Positions 28,256 to 36,298 of a stretch of DNA of 58,600 nt are shown here, piece after piece. The notes below the pieces were generated by a model. It was not told the DNA's origin. It ran no database searches and saw only the letters and a list, made by a program, of their open reading frames with translations. The stretch spans positions 1 through 58,600 of the forward strand of contig JANXXJ010000293.1 of the NCBI GenBank assembly GCA_025350665.1. Reading direction: 5' to 3'. This DNA comes from Gemmatimonadota bacterium. Lineage in GTDB: Bacteria > Gemmatimonadota > Gemmatimonadetes > Gemmatimonadales > GWC2-71-9. Position 1 is the first letter of the stretch; every line of letters starts with the position of its first letter. A program made the translations under genes and the position numbers.

Positions 28256-28798
28256 GTGCGACAAGTACGACGGATGTTTCCCGTGGTGATCGCAGTGCTG
28301 GCCCTCACGGCCGGTACCCTGTTGCAGGCCCAGGACCGCCGGCCGGACCGGCCGGACCCCAGACCGCCGAGGCCCAAGGACGTCAAATTGAAGGTCCGTC
28401 TCGACCAGAAGCTCAAGTTCATGGCAGGCTGTTGGCAGGGTCGACTGGACCCGGAGACTGTCGTTGAGGAGATCTGGACCAACCCGACCGAGAACCTGCT
28501 TATCTCGACGACGCGGTACCTTCGACAGAATCGGGCCACATCCTTCGAAATGAGCCGGATTCTGGCCACCGACTCAACCGTGACGTTCTCCGCGTCGTCG
28601 GAAGGGCGTCCGTTCGACGAATACACCATGACCCAGCTCGTCGACGAGTTTGTGCAGTTCGAGAACCCGAAAAAGAGTTTTCCCCAGAAGATCAGCTACC
28701 GCCTGGCGTCGGACGGAAGCCTGATTCCCCGCAACGAGGGCGATGGCCAGACCGCGGTCGAAGTCCGATTCAAGAAAGTGAAGTGCCCCGGCACCTGA
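28256..28798 (+). CDS. Secreted DUF6265-like protein
   Basis: This protein has 180 residues from GTG 28256, 7 bases after AGGAGAG; ATG 28274 is an alternative. The signal peptide (FPVVIAVLALTAGTLLQAQ) is followed by a Pro/Arg/Asp-rich stretch, then KFMAGCWQGRLDPETVVEEIW, the signature of the DUF6265 lipocalin-like fold. A cysteine pair is possible (C59-region and C-terminal KCPGT). Function is unknown. Confidence 0.7.
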   Translation: MRQVRRMFPVVIAVLALTAGTLLQAQDRRPDRPDPRPPRPKDVKLKVRLDQKLKFMAGCWQGRLDPETVVEEIWTNPTENLLISTTRYLRQNRATSFEMSRILATDSTVTFSASSEGRPFDEYTMTQLVDEFVQFENPKKSFPQKISYRLASDGSLIPRNEGDGQTAVEVRFKKVKCPGT

Positions 28799-28843
28799 CG
28801 ACTCAGCCGGGCATGAGTAAACGCGGAAGGCCGGCTCATTCGC

Positions 28844-28880
28844 CATCTGCCGTCTCCACAGGACGGCGGATGGGTTCTTC
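28844..28880 (+). terminator. Terminator hairpin between convergent genes
   Basis: An 11-bp stem (28844-28854 with 28862-28872, one wobble) with a 7-base loop is followed by GGTTCTTC. It lies between the DUF6265 gene and the convergent lipoprotein gene. Confidence 0.55.
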
Positions 28881-28895
28881 GTTGGCAGGTGAGCG

Positions 28896-29396
28896 TTATT
28901 GATTCGGGCTCGTCTTCTTTCGGCTCACGGCCCAAGTACCCACCCTTCGGCGTCCCGACAGTTCCAGGTAAGAAACGAATTTCCCCTCCAGCTTGTCACC
29001 CGCGAGGATCCCTTCGAACGTGGTGGAGGTCTTCTCGCCGGTATCAGGGTCGGGGTACGGCTCGAGCCACCCAGTGATTTCCTTTCCTTCGCAGCGCACG
29101 AAACTGATCTTGATCACCCGCGGCGTGCGTTGGACCGGGTCGTCGGTCCGAACCGGCGCGGTCGGCATCTCGATGTTGGCTGGCACCATCAGGACATCGC
29201 CAACCGCCGTATCCTTCCCGGCAGCCAGCGTAAACACGATCGAGCCGTTCCGGCCGGTCTCGCCACTGATATATTCGCCGACCCATTCGCCGACCAGCAC
29301 ATTGACATTGCCTCGGACCGGGACCGGCGTCCCTGGAACACCACAGCCTGCGACGGCGATCGCAAGTCCTGCCGCCCACCAACCTCGATCCAACAT
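28896..29396 (-). CDS. Uncharacterised lipoprotein
   Basis: This 166-residue protein from ATG 29396 has an AAGGGGG ribosome site 6 bases upstream. A lipobox (IAVAGC) sits near residue 20. The mature part is a beta-rich domain (VLVGEWVGEYISGETGRNGSIVFTL, then GKFVSYL near the end) of a calycin or small beta-sandwich type. No known family is recognised with confidence. It precedes nothing on its strand and lies downstream of the ABC export operon. Confidence 0.7.
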   Translation of the reverse strand: MLDRGWWAAGLAIAVAGCGVPGTPVPVRGNVNVLVGEWVGEYISGETGRNGSIVFTLAAGKDTAVGDVLMVPANIEMPTAPVRTDDPVQRTPRVIKISFVRCEGKEITGWLEPYPDPDTGEKTSTTFEGILAGDKLEGKFVSYLELSGRRRVGTWAVSRKKTSPNQ

Positions 29397-29481
29397 AGGG
29401 TGCCCCCTTGTGACTCCCGCTCGGACCATAGTCGGAGCTTCATGAAGAGAGTGTGAGAGACCGGCGAAGGGAGGACGACAG

Positions 29482-30546
29482 CTACTTCCAGCGGAAGATT
29501 TTGACAGCGAGTGCGAAACATATGACCAGCCATGCGCTGAGAACGCCAAAGGCCAGCGGCAACTGGGTGACGCCGGCTCCTTCCAGCATGATGGCTCGAA
29601 GGCCGTCATTCAAAGCCGTTAGGGGGAGGGCCTTGATGAACGGTTGCATGGCATCCGGAAAATTTCCCGACGAAAAGAACACCCCGGAAAACACCCACAT
29701 TGGGAGCATGGTGACGTTCATCAGGCCGGATGCGGCCTCGACGGTCCTGGGCCGGGCGGCGATGAGGAGACCAAGTCCGCCGAAGGCCATCGAGCCGAGC
29801 AGGCAGAGAGCTACCAGCCCGACAATGGAGCCCCGGAGTGGGACGCCGAAGGCCAGCACACCGAAGCTGACCAGGAATCCGATTTCGACCACCAGCAAGG
29901 TGAGGCGGGCGAGCACGAAGGAGGCCAGGTATTCGGCGCGGGACATCGGTGTCGCGACGAAGCGCCGGAGCAGTTTCTTCCGCCGCTGATCGACGACCGA
30001 GAATCCGATGCCCCACATGCTGCTGGCCATCAGGTTCATGCCGAGGAGGCCAGGAATCAGAAAGTCGATGTAGCGCGACCCCCGCTCTCGCACGAACGCG
30101 TTGATGACCGGAACGGGATCCCGGCGCCCGGCCGACCGCTGGAGTACATCGTCGACGACGCGCCGGGCGGCGACGGCCTCAGGGCGGGTGTCGTCGAAAC
30201 GATATTCGATGCGGGCCTCTCCGGATGGGACGACAAGCAAAGCCACTTTGCCGGTGCGCAGAAGCCGGCTCGCGACGGAGTCATCGACCTCGCGAACGTC
30301 GAGCAAAGTTTCCGCCCTGAGGCCGGCTGCCACGGCCGCATAGGATCCGGTCCTCACGACGCCGATCTTGGCGACTTCCGGTGGCTTGCTCCGGAACGCC
30401 AGTCCCAACCCGGCGGCCATCAGCAGAGGGAAGATGAACGTCCAGAACATGGCTTCGGGCTCCCGGTAGAACTCCCGATACCGGGCCAGCGTCAGTTGGA
30501 CGATGGCGCGATCCCGCCAAGGGCGCGGCGCCCCTTTCTCAACCAT
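29482..30546 (-). CDS. ABC-2 type transporter permease
   Basis: This 354-residue protein has one N-terminal helix (AMFWTFIFPLLMAAGLGLAF), an extracytoplasmic domain of about 120 residues, and about five C-terminal helices with GLMNVTMLPMWVFSGVFF, typical of ABC-2 exporters (NodJ/DrrB type). Its start overlaps the end of the ATPase gene by 8 bases, so the two subunits are made together. The exported substrate, often a drug or lipid or polysaccharide, is not known. Confidence 0.88.
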   Translation of the reverse strand: MVEKGAPRPWRDRAIVQLTLARYREFYREPEAMFWTFIFPLLMAAGLGLAFRSKPPEVAKIGVVRTGSYAAVAAGLRAETLLDVREVDDSVASRLLRTGKVALLVVPSGEARIEYRFDDTRPEAVAARRVVDDVLQRSAGRRDPVPVINAFVRERGSRYIDFLIPGLLGMNLMASSMWGIGFSVVDQRRKKLLRRFVATPMSRAEYLASFVLARLTLLVVEIGFLVSFGVLAFGVPLRGSIVGLVALCLLGSMAFGGLGLLIAARPRTVEAASGLMNVTMLPMWVFSGVFFSSGNFPDAMQPFIKALPLTALNDGLRAIMLEGAGVTQLPLAFGVLSAWLVICFALAVKIFRWK

Positions 30547-31471
30547 CGCGGAGGTGGCGCCCGGTCAGATGCACGAAGACATCTTCCAGGGTCGCCGTGT
30601 GAGTCGTGAGTTCGCTGAGGGCGCTGTCGCGCCCGTGCAGCAAGGCGAGCAATGCGGGGATCGTCTGATGGATCATGGTCACGTCGAGCTGGTAGCGACC
30701 GTCCTTGACCTGGACGCCGGTGACACCGGGCAGGGCTGCGAGTTCCGTTTCGCCGAGGGCCAGACCATCGAGCCTGAACTCCACGACGTGTTCGGTCCCC
30801 AGCAGCGAAATCAGCTGCCTCGGGGTGCCTTGCGCGATGATCTTGCCGTGGTCGACGATCGCTACCCGGTCACAGAGGTGCTCGGCCTCGTCCATATAGT
30901 GCGTGGTGATCACGACCGTTCGGCCTTCGGCCTTGAAACGCCCGATCAGATCCCAGAGTTGGCGTCGTGATTGGGGATCCAGGCCGGTCGTCGGCTCATC
31001 GAGAAAAAAGAGATCAGGATCACCGACCAGGGCGCACGCCAGCGCCAGCCGCTGCTTCTGACCGCCGGACAGTTGCCCGACCCGGGCGGTTCTCTTTTCG
31101 TCCAGCTGAACCGCCGCAATCACCTCATCAACCGGCCGACGGCGCGGGTAGAAGCTGTGAAAGAGCCGAACCGTCTCCTCGACCGTAAGTTTTTCCGTGA
31201 GCTGGGTTTCTTGCAGCGAGATTCCGATCGCGGCGCGGATCCCGAGAGGGTTGTCGCGGTGGCGCATGCCGAGAACGACGACCTCGCCGTCGTCCGGATT
31301 GTTCAGGCCTTCACAAATCTCGATGGTGGTCGTCTTGCCGGCCCCGTTCGGCCCAAGCAGGCCAAAGCACTCCCCGCGTGCGACCTCGAGATCAAGGCCG
31401 TCCACGGCAACGATATTCCCGTACCGCTTCACGAGGCCTCTTATCGAAAGGGCCGGTGTCGTCGTGCTCAT
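30539..31471 (-). CDS. ABC-2 transporter ATP-binding protein
   Basis: This 310-residue protein shows Walker A GPNGAGKTTT, signature LSGGQKQRLALA, Walker B LFFLDEPTTGLDP and the H-loop TTHYMDEAEHLCD. A C-terminal DrrA-like extension follows the nucleotide-binding domain. Its ATG overlaps the stop of the preceding small gene (ATGA). It energises the permease encoded next. Operon position after padR suggests drug-type induction. Confidence 0.93.
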   Translation of the reverse strand: MSTTTPALSIRGLVKRYGNIVAVDGLDLEVARGECFGLLGPNGAGKTTTIEICEGLNNPDDGEVVVLGMRHRDNPLGIRAAIGISLQETQLTEKLTVEETVRLFHSFYPRRRPVDEVIAAVQLDEKRTARVGQLSGGQKQRLALACALVGDPDLFFLDEPTTGLDPQSRRQLWDLIGRFKAEGRTVVITTHYMDEAEHLCDRVAIVDHGKIIAQGTPRQLISLLGTEHVVEFRLDGLALGETELAALPGVTGVQVKDGRYQLDVTMIHQTIPALLALLHGRDSALSELTTHTATLEDVFVHLTGRHLRDG

Positions 31472-31806
31472 TCGGCGGCGACTCGAGGTGCAGCCGGAAT
31501 CGGGGTCGCGTCCCGCTGGCCGGCCAGGAGGCGCTCGGTAAAATCGATTCGATTCTCGAGCTCGGCGACCCGCGCGGTCAGCATGTCAATGTCGCCGAGC
31601 CGCGCCTCCAGGTCGGCCTGCAGCTCGGCGACCATGCGGCGGCTCGTCGACCGGAACGGAGGCAGATCATCATCCCGATCCCAGCCCTCGGCACGCCACC
31701 ACCGTCGCCGGCCCGAACTCCAGCCCCATCGTACCGCCGGCACGATGACAAATACCACCCAGAGCAGGGACCAGAATCCCGGCAGACCGGCCAGTGCATG
31801 TCCCAT
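31468..31806 (-). CDS. Small membrane-anchored coiled-coil protein (PspB-like)
   Basis: This 112-residue protein from ATG 31806 has one N-terminal helix (FWSLLWVVFVIVPAVRW), a basic/aromatic stretch (GRRRWWRAEGWDRDDD) and a C-terminal coiled coil (VAELQADLEARLGDIDMLTARVAELENRIDF). The layout recalls PspB, a membrane stress sensor, but similarity is only architectural. It is squeezed between padR and the ABC ATPase with an ATGA overlap, so it probably works with the transporter or its regulation. Confidence 0.7.
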   Translation of the reverse strand: MGHALAGLPGFWSLLWVVFVIVPAVRWGWSSGRRRWWRAEGWDRDDDLPPFRSTSRRMVAELQADLEARLGDIDMLTARVAELENRIDFTERLLAGQRDATPIPAAPRVAAE

Positions 31807-31816
31807 GGCTGTCTCC

Positions 31817-32404
31817 TTAGGCCTTTTCCCACTCACGTTCAATTTCGTCGGCAGCGCGCTTCAGGATCTCGACGATCTGCGGGACCGCGGGGTGATCGCC
31901 GCCCCACCGCCACGCGCGCTTGTAAGTCATCCCGGCCAGCCGCGTGAAGGCATGGTTGAGATCCGCCATCTGACCGCCGGCGAAGTCGCGGACCGTGTCC
32001 CGAACCCGTTCGAAGATGTCGTCGAGCAAGTCGCGGTTGTCTTCAAGAAAGCGTTCGCCCTCGGGCGTGATATGGTAGACCTTCTTGCCGTCTTCGTCGA
32101 CGGCCCGGACATAGCCCTGATCCTCGAGCAACTGCAAGGTGGGATAGACGGTTCCGGCGGAGGGCGTGTAGCAGCCGTGCAGCCGCTCTTCCAGCGCTTT
32201 GATGACTTCATAGCCGTGACGGGGCTTTTCGCGAAGCAGCCGGAGGATGACAAATTTGACCTCGCCCGACTCGAACATCTGGCGCCGCCGTCGGCCCCAA
32301 TTCCGCTGACCGCCTGGTCCGCCAAAGCGGAATTCGAATTTGCTCGGATCGAACGCGAACCCAAAGATGTTGCCTAAACCCCAATCATCATGATCGTTAG
32401 CCAT
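31817..32404 (-). CDS. PadR-family transcriptional regulator
   Basis: The protein has 195 residues. ATG 32404 is chosen because GAGGGGGG lies 6 bases upstream; in-frame ATG 32455 lacks a ribosome site. A Gly/Phe-rich N-terminal extension (GFAFDPSKFEFRFGGPGG) precedes the winged helix (VKFVILRLLREKPRHGYEVIKALEERLHGCYTPSAGTVYPTLQLLEDQGYV). A C-terminal helix mediates dimerisation. PadR proteins repress efflux genes until a ligand binds. Two operators of shared core lie directly upstream, over its own promoter and facing a divergent ABC operon. Confidence 0.92.
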   Translation of the reverse strand: MANDHDDWGLGNIFGFAFDPSKFEFRFGGPGGQRNWGRRRRQMFESGEVKFVILRLLREKPRHGYEVIKALEERLHGCYTPSAGTVYPTLQLLEDQGYVRAVDEDGKKVYHITPEGERFLEDNRDLLDDIFERVRDTVRDFAGGQMADLNHAFTRLAGMTYKRAWRWGGDHPAVPQIVEILKRAADEIEREWEKA

Positions 32405-32462
32405 TTCTACCCCCCTCAAAGCTGAAGCAATTTGTTCATCAGTAATGACGCGCATCGTGTCG

Positions 32463-32476
32463 TACGATATATCGTA
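32463..32476. promoter_or_regulatory. PadR operator 1 (exact 14-bp palindrome)
   Basis: TACGATATATCGTA is an exact palindrome and contains the padR minus-10 box. Its core GATATATC recurs at operator 2, 34 bases away centre to centre (about three helical turns). Confidence 0.65.
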
Positions 32477-32499
32477 AGAATTGTTTCTTGGCATGTCAA
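32471..32499 (-). promoter_or_regulatory. padR operon promoter
   Basis: On the minus strand TTGACA (32499-32494, consensus) and TACGAT (32476-32471) are separated by exactly 17 bases. Each box is overlapped by one operator, as expected for autorepression. Confidence 0.65.
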
Positions 32500-32515
32500 G
32501 ATATATCGTGTGACA
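32494..32515. promoter_or_regulatory. PadR operator 2 (imperfect palindrome)
   Basis: A 22-base element with TGTCA/TGACA arms and a GATATATCG core, overlapping the padR minus-35 box and lying where the divergent ABC operon promoter should be (a loose TTGTTT...TATCGT is present on the plus strand). The rest of 32405-32616 shows no other feature. Confidence 0.6.
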
Positions 32516-32616
32516 TAGCTAATCGTTCCACTGTGAAACTAGTTAGCGTGCTGGTTCGTAAACGGCTTTGTTCACTGACCGAATTCGATCTCTCACTATC
32601 CGCCTGGAGGCGCGCC

Positions 32617-33585
32617 GTGCCCAACGACGCGAACGATGTTGTTATCCGCACCGCCGGGCTCTCGAAGAGTTACCGGGGTGTCGAAGCCCTCACCGGTCTC
32701 GATCTCGAGGTAAAACGAAATTCGATCTTCGGGTTTCTCGGACCGAACGGCGCGGGGAAGACCACGACGATCAAGCTCTTGCTGGGCCTGGCCAGGCCCA
32801 CGGCCGGCACCGCCACCCTTTTCGGCCTGGACAGCGAGCGGGACACCCTCGAGGTTCGCCGCAAGATCGGGTACCTGGCACAAGATCCCCGATATTACGA
32901 CTATATGACGGCGCGCGAGACTGTCCGCTTTACCGCGCGCTTCTTCTTCTCCGGTCCCGGCGCCGCTCTGGAACGACACCTTGCGGAGACGCTCGACCTC
33001 GTTGGACTCGGCGACAAAGCCGACCGACCGATCCGCGGGTTTTCCGGCGGCGAGCGCCAGCGGCTTGGCATCGCCCAAGCCCAAATCGCCAAGCCCGAGT
33101 TGCTGATTCTGGACGAACCCGCGGCGTCGCTCGATCCAATGGGCCGCCGGGACGTCCTGGAGGTGATGGCGCGGCTGCGCAGCCACACCACGATCTTCTA
33201 CTCGACTCACATTCTCGAGGACGTTCAGCGAGTCAGCGACACAGTGGCAATCCTCAACCAGGGCCGACTCATTGCCCGAGCGCCGATCGGAGACCTGCTC
33301 AGCGGCTCCGGCCACACGACCTATACGGTCGAACTGTCGGGCAACGTGGAGTCCGCCCGGCGGCGGGTGGCCGGCTTGCCCTGGGTGCTGTCGCTCGACG
33401 AAACAGCGGTCGCCGCGGATACCACTCGGTGGCAGGTCTCCGTTGGCGACGAGCAAGCGGCGGACCAGACACTCGCCAGAACCATCCTGGCTGACGAATC
33501 GACTCAGCTCCGGTCGTTCGGACGCCGTCGGTACCAACTGGAAGAGGTATTCATGAGCCTCATCGAAGGAGGGAGCCGCCAATGA
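32617..33585 (+). CDS. ABC transporter ATP-binding protein
   Basis: This 322-residue protein starts at GTG 32617, 6 bases after TGGAGG. Walker A is GPNGAGKTTT, the signature FSGGERQRLGIAQ, Walker B LLILDEPAASLDP and the H-loop FYSTHILEDVQRV. A C-terminal domain of about 90 residues follows. It resembles Nos/Gld-type exporter ATPases. It is divergent from padR across the operator region and overlaps the next gene by ATGA, so it forms a two-gene transporter. Confidence 0.93.
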   Translation: MPNDANDVVIRTAGLSKSYRGVEALTGLDLEVKRNSIFGFLGPNGAGKTTTIKLLLGLARPTAGTATLFGLDSERDTLEVRRKIGYLAQDPRYYDYMTARETVRFTARFFFSGPGAALERHLAETLDLVGLGDKADRPIRGFSGGERQRLGIAQAQIAKPELLILDEPAASLDPMGRRDVLEVMARLRSHTTIFYSTHILEDVQRVSDTVAILNQGRLIARAPIGDLLSGSGHTTYTVELSGNVESARRRVAGLPWVLSLDETAVAADTTRWQVSVGDEQAADQTLARTILADESTQLRSFGRRRYQLEEVFMSLIEGGSRQ

Positions 33586-34361
33586 CGCTCGATCCGACTC
33601 CGAGCCGAGGCTGGTCGACCGGCTTCGGCAACCTCTTGAACAAGGAGCTTCGCTCCTGGTGGGGCACTCGACGCTGGTTGGTTCATCTCGGCTTGTGGCT
33701 GGCCGTCGAGACCGGATTCATCCTCCTGATTTCCCTGGAGGGTCGACACGACATGACGCCGGCGAAGGGCTTGGCCGAGACTATGCAGGTGTTCTTTCAG
33801 GCTGGTGGCTTCTTCGCCCTTATCGGCGCGGTGCTCGTGACCCAGGGGGCGATCGTGGGAGAGCGCAGTTCCGGAACCGCGGCCTGGGTCCTGACCAAGC
33901 CAACGACCCGTCCCGCCTTCGTGCTGTCCAAATTCGTTGCCATCACGGCGACCTTCCTGTTTCTGTCGCTGGTGCTGCCTGCGATCGGCGTTCTGGTGGT
34001 TACCAAGCTGATCTGGCATACGCTCCCGGTGGCGTCGCATTTCCTCGAAGCGCTCGGGATCCTGGCTCTTCATCAGACGTTCTACATCGCGCTCACCCTG
34101 ATGCTCGGTACCGTCTTCGGTTCGCGAGGTCCGGTCTCGGGTCTGGCCCTGGGATTCTGGGTGGCCGGCAATATCGCGCCCAATCTCCTTCCCAAGTGGA
34201 TCGTGCTCAGCATGCCCTGGATGCTGACTCAGGGAGCGTCCGCGATCGCCACCTGGCAGCCACTCCCGGCGCCGCTGTGGATTCCAGCCACGGCGACCGC
34301 GGGCTGGATCGTTCTGGTCCTGGGGCTCGCGGTCTGGCGATTCGGCCGGGAAGAGTTCTAG
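33582..34361 (+). CDS. ABC-2 type permease
   Basis: This 259-residue protein has six transmembrane segments (LVHLGLWLAVETGFILLI, FFALIGAVLVTQGAIVGE, FVAITATFLFLSLVLPAIGVLV, and three more). The ERSSGTAAWVLTKPTTR motif between helices 2 and 3 is typical of ABC-2 permeases (YhaP/NosY-like). It is translationally coupled to the ATPase gene. The substrate is unknown. Confidence 0.88.
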   Translation: MTLDPTPSRGWSTGFGNLLNKELRSWWGTRRWLVHLGLWLAVETGFILLISLEGRHDMTPAKGLAETMQVFFQAGGFFALIGAVLVTQGAIVGERSSGTAAWVLTKPTTRPAFVLSKFVAITATFLFLSLVLPAIGVLVVTKLIWHTLPVASHFLEALGILALHQTFYIALTLMLGTVFGSRGPVSGLALGFWVAGNIAPNLLPKWIVLSMPWMLTQGASAIATWQPLPAPLWIPATATAGWIVLVLGLAVWRFGREEF

Positions 34362-34438
34362 CGCCGGATCGCCTTGCCAAACGCCCCACCGGTCCAGAGA
34401 TTCGGGGAGATTCCGGATCTTTCAAGGGAAAGGCGTTC

Positions 34439-36298
34439 ATGTTGCTGCAAACACTTCTGGTTCCATTCCGGGGACTGGTCCGGGCCGCGGTGGTCTCGAC
34501 TCTGGTGGCGTCTCCGGCCGGCGCCCAGGTTCGAGCGGACTACGTCAGGCGGACCGAGATGGTCCGGATGCGGGACGGCGTATCTCTCTACACGGAAATC
34601 CTGACCCCGGTCCAACAGACCGGGCCGCTTCCCATCCTCATGGAGCGGACGCCTTACAACGCGATGCTGGTCGGTCCCCGCCTTGGCAATCGGTACAAAG
34701 TACTGGCGGATGAGGGATACATCTTTGTCTTTCAGGACGTACGAGGCAAGTACGGCTCCGAGGGCACTTTCGTGATGCTCCGACCGCCCCGTGACCCGAA
34801 ACTTGGGGAGGCCGTCGACGAAGGTACCGACACCAACGATACGATTGACTGGCTGCTCAAGAACGTGCCCGGGCACAATGGCCGGGTCGGCATGGTGGGT
34901 ATCTCCTACGGCGGGTGGCTCACCATGATGGCCATGGTGGAGCCTCACCCCGCGCTCAAGGCGACGTCACCGCAGGCTTCGCCGGACGACATGTACCTTG
35001 GCGATGATTTCCATCACAACGGCACGTTTCGGCTGAGTTACGGGTTCGAATACGTGGCGAATCTGGAGGCCGGCCGGATCAGCCAGCCATTCCGGTTTGA
35101 CCGGGCGGACACCTTCGAGTGGTTCCTCAAACTTGGCGGACTTGCCAATGCCGACGGGCGCTATTTCAAAGGCCAGCGCCCGACCTGGACCGACTTTGTC
35201 ACTCATCCGAACTTCGACGCTTTCTGGCAACGGCGAAAAGTGAGCCCGGTCTTCGCCCACAAGCCGGTCACGGTGCCCACGCTGACGGTGGCCGGCTGGT
35301 GGGATCAGGAGGATTTCTACGGGCCGCTGACCATCTACCAGGCGATGGAGCCAAACGATACCAGAGGGATCAATCACATCGTCATCGGCCCCTGGAACCA
35401 CGGTGGTTGGGCCCGCGGCGAGGGTGCAGCGCTTGGCCCGATCCAGTTCGCGACCAATACATCCGCGTGGTTTCGGGAGACGATCGAAGGGCCGTGGTTC
35501 GCCTACTGGCTCAAGGATCATGGCACGCTGGACCTTCCCGAGGCCCTCACCTTCCGGGCCGGCGACAACACGTGGCAGCGGCATGACCACTGGCCGCCTC
35601 GCTCCGGTGTCATCCCGAAATCGCTCTACCTCCAGCCCGACGGCGGGCTCGCATGGCAGGCTGCCGCTGCCGGTTCGGCCTCTACCGCCTATGTCTCGGA
35701 TCCGAACCGCCCGGTTCCATACCGTCAGCGGCCAGTCGTTCCCCTCTATGGCGGGAGCCTGCCCTCGAGTTGGCCGGTGTGGCAGGTGGATGATCAGCGG
35801 CACGCCCACCTTCGACCGGACGTGCTCAGCTTCGACTCCGGAACCCTGAACACCGACGTGACCATCGCCGGTCGAGTGGCGGCCCGTTTGTTTGCCTCCA
35901 CCACCGGAACCGACGCCGACTGGATCGTCAAGCTGATCGACGTCTATCCGGAGGATGTGCCGGACGATCCCAAGATGGGCGGGTACCAGCTGATGGTGGT
36001 CAACGATGTGTTCCGGGCCCGATATCGGAACAGCTACGAGAGACCCGCTCCGGTCATGGCCAATCAGGTGAGCGAGTATGCCGTCGATCTCCATGCGGCC
36101 GATTACACCTTCAAGAAGGGCCACCGCATCATGGTCCAGATTCAAAGCACCTGGTTCCCACTGATCGACCGGAACCCGCAGCGATTCGTGCCCAACATCT
36201 TTCAGGCCAAGGACGGCGACTTCATGACCGCGACACAGCGGATCTACCACTCAATACGGTATCCCAGCCGGATCGACGTGTCCGTGGTGGATCGATGA
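34439..36298 (+). CDS. Secreted CocE/NonD family alpha/beta hydrolase
   Basis: This 619-residue protein from ATG 34439 has a GGAAAGG ribosome site and a signal peptide ending near SPAGAQ. The X-Pro dipeptidyl-peptidase (S15) domain has Ser156 in GISYGGW, Asp in AGWWDQEDFYGP and His in GPWNHGGW. A C-terminal jelly-roll domain (DVTIAGRVAARLFASTTGTDADW onward) completes the fold. Relatives hydrolyse esters, amides or glutaryl-acyl antibiotics. It is followed, with an ATGA overlap, by a close paralogue. Confidence 0.92.
   Translation: MLLQTLLVPFRGLVRAAVVSTLVASPAGAQVRADYVRRTEMVRMRDGVSLYTEILTPVQQTGPLPILMERTPYNAMLVGPRLGNRYKVLADEGYIFVFQDVRGKYGSEGTFVMLRPPRDPKLGEAVDEGTDTNDTIDWLLKNVPGHNGRVGMVGISYGGWLTMMAMVEPHPALKATSPQASPDDMYLGDDFHHNGTFRLSYGFEYVANLEAGRISQPFRFDRADTFEWFLKLGGLANADGRYFKGQRPTWTDFVTHPNFDAFWQRRKVSPVFAHKPVTVPTLTVAGWWDQEDFYGPLTIYQAMEPNDTRGINHIVIGPWNHGGWARGEGAALGPIQFATNTSAWFRETIEGPWFAYWLKDHGTLDLPEALTFRAGDNTWQRHDHWPPRSGVIPKSLYLQPDGGLAWQAAAAGSASTAYVSDPNRPVPYRQRPVVPLYGGSLPSSWPVWQVDDQRHAHLRPDVLSFDSGTLNTDVTIAGRVAARLFASTTGTDADWIVKLIDVYPEDVPDDPKMGGYQLMVVNDVFRARYRNSYERPAPVMANQVSEYAVDLHAADYTFKKGHRIMVQIQSTWFPLIDRNPQRFVPNIFQAKDGDFMTATQRIYHSIRYPSRIDVSVVDR

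Noticed and set aside
32404-32494. Longer PadR start extending into the operator
   Set aside because: The extension would translate the promoter and operator; ATG 32404 has a strong ribosome site.
34398-34420. Weak 8-bp stem before the first CocE gene
   Set aside because: One wobble in eight pairs and only a short TTC after it; too weak to call a terminator.
34967-36250. Open frame of 427 codons on the minus strand opposite the first CocE gene
   Set aside because: A mirror frame of a G+C-rich gene; no ribosome site, no family motif.
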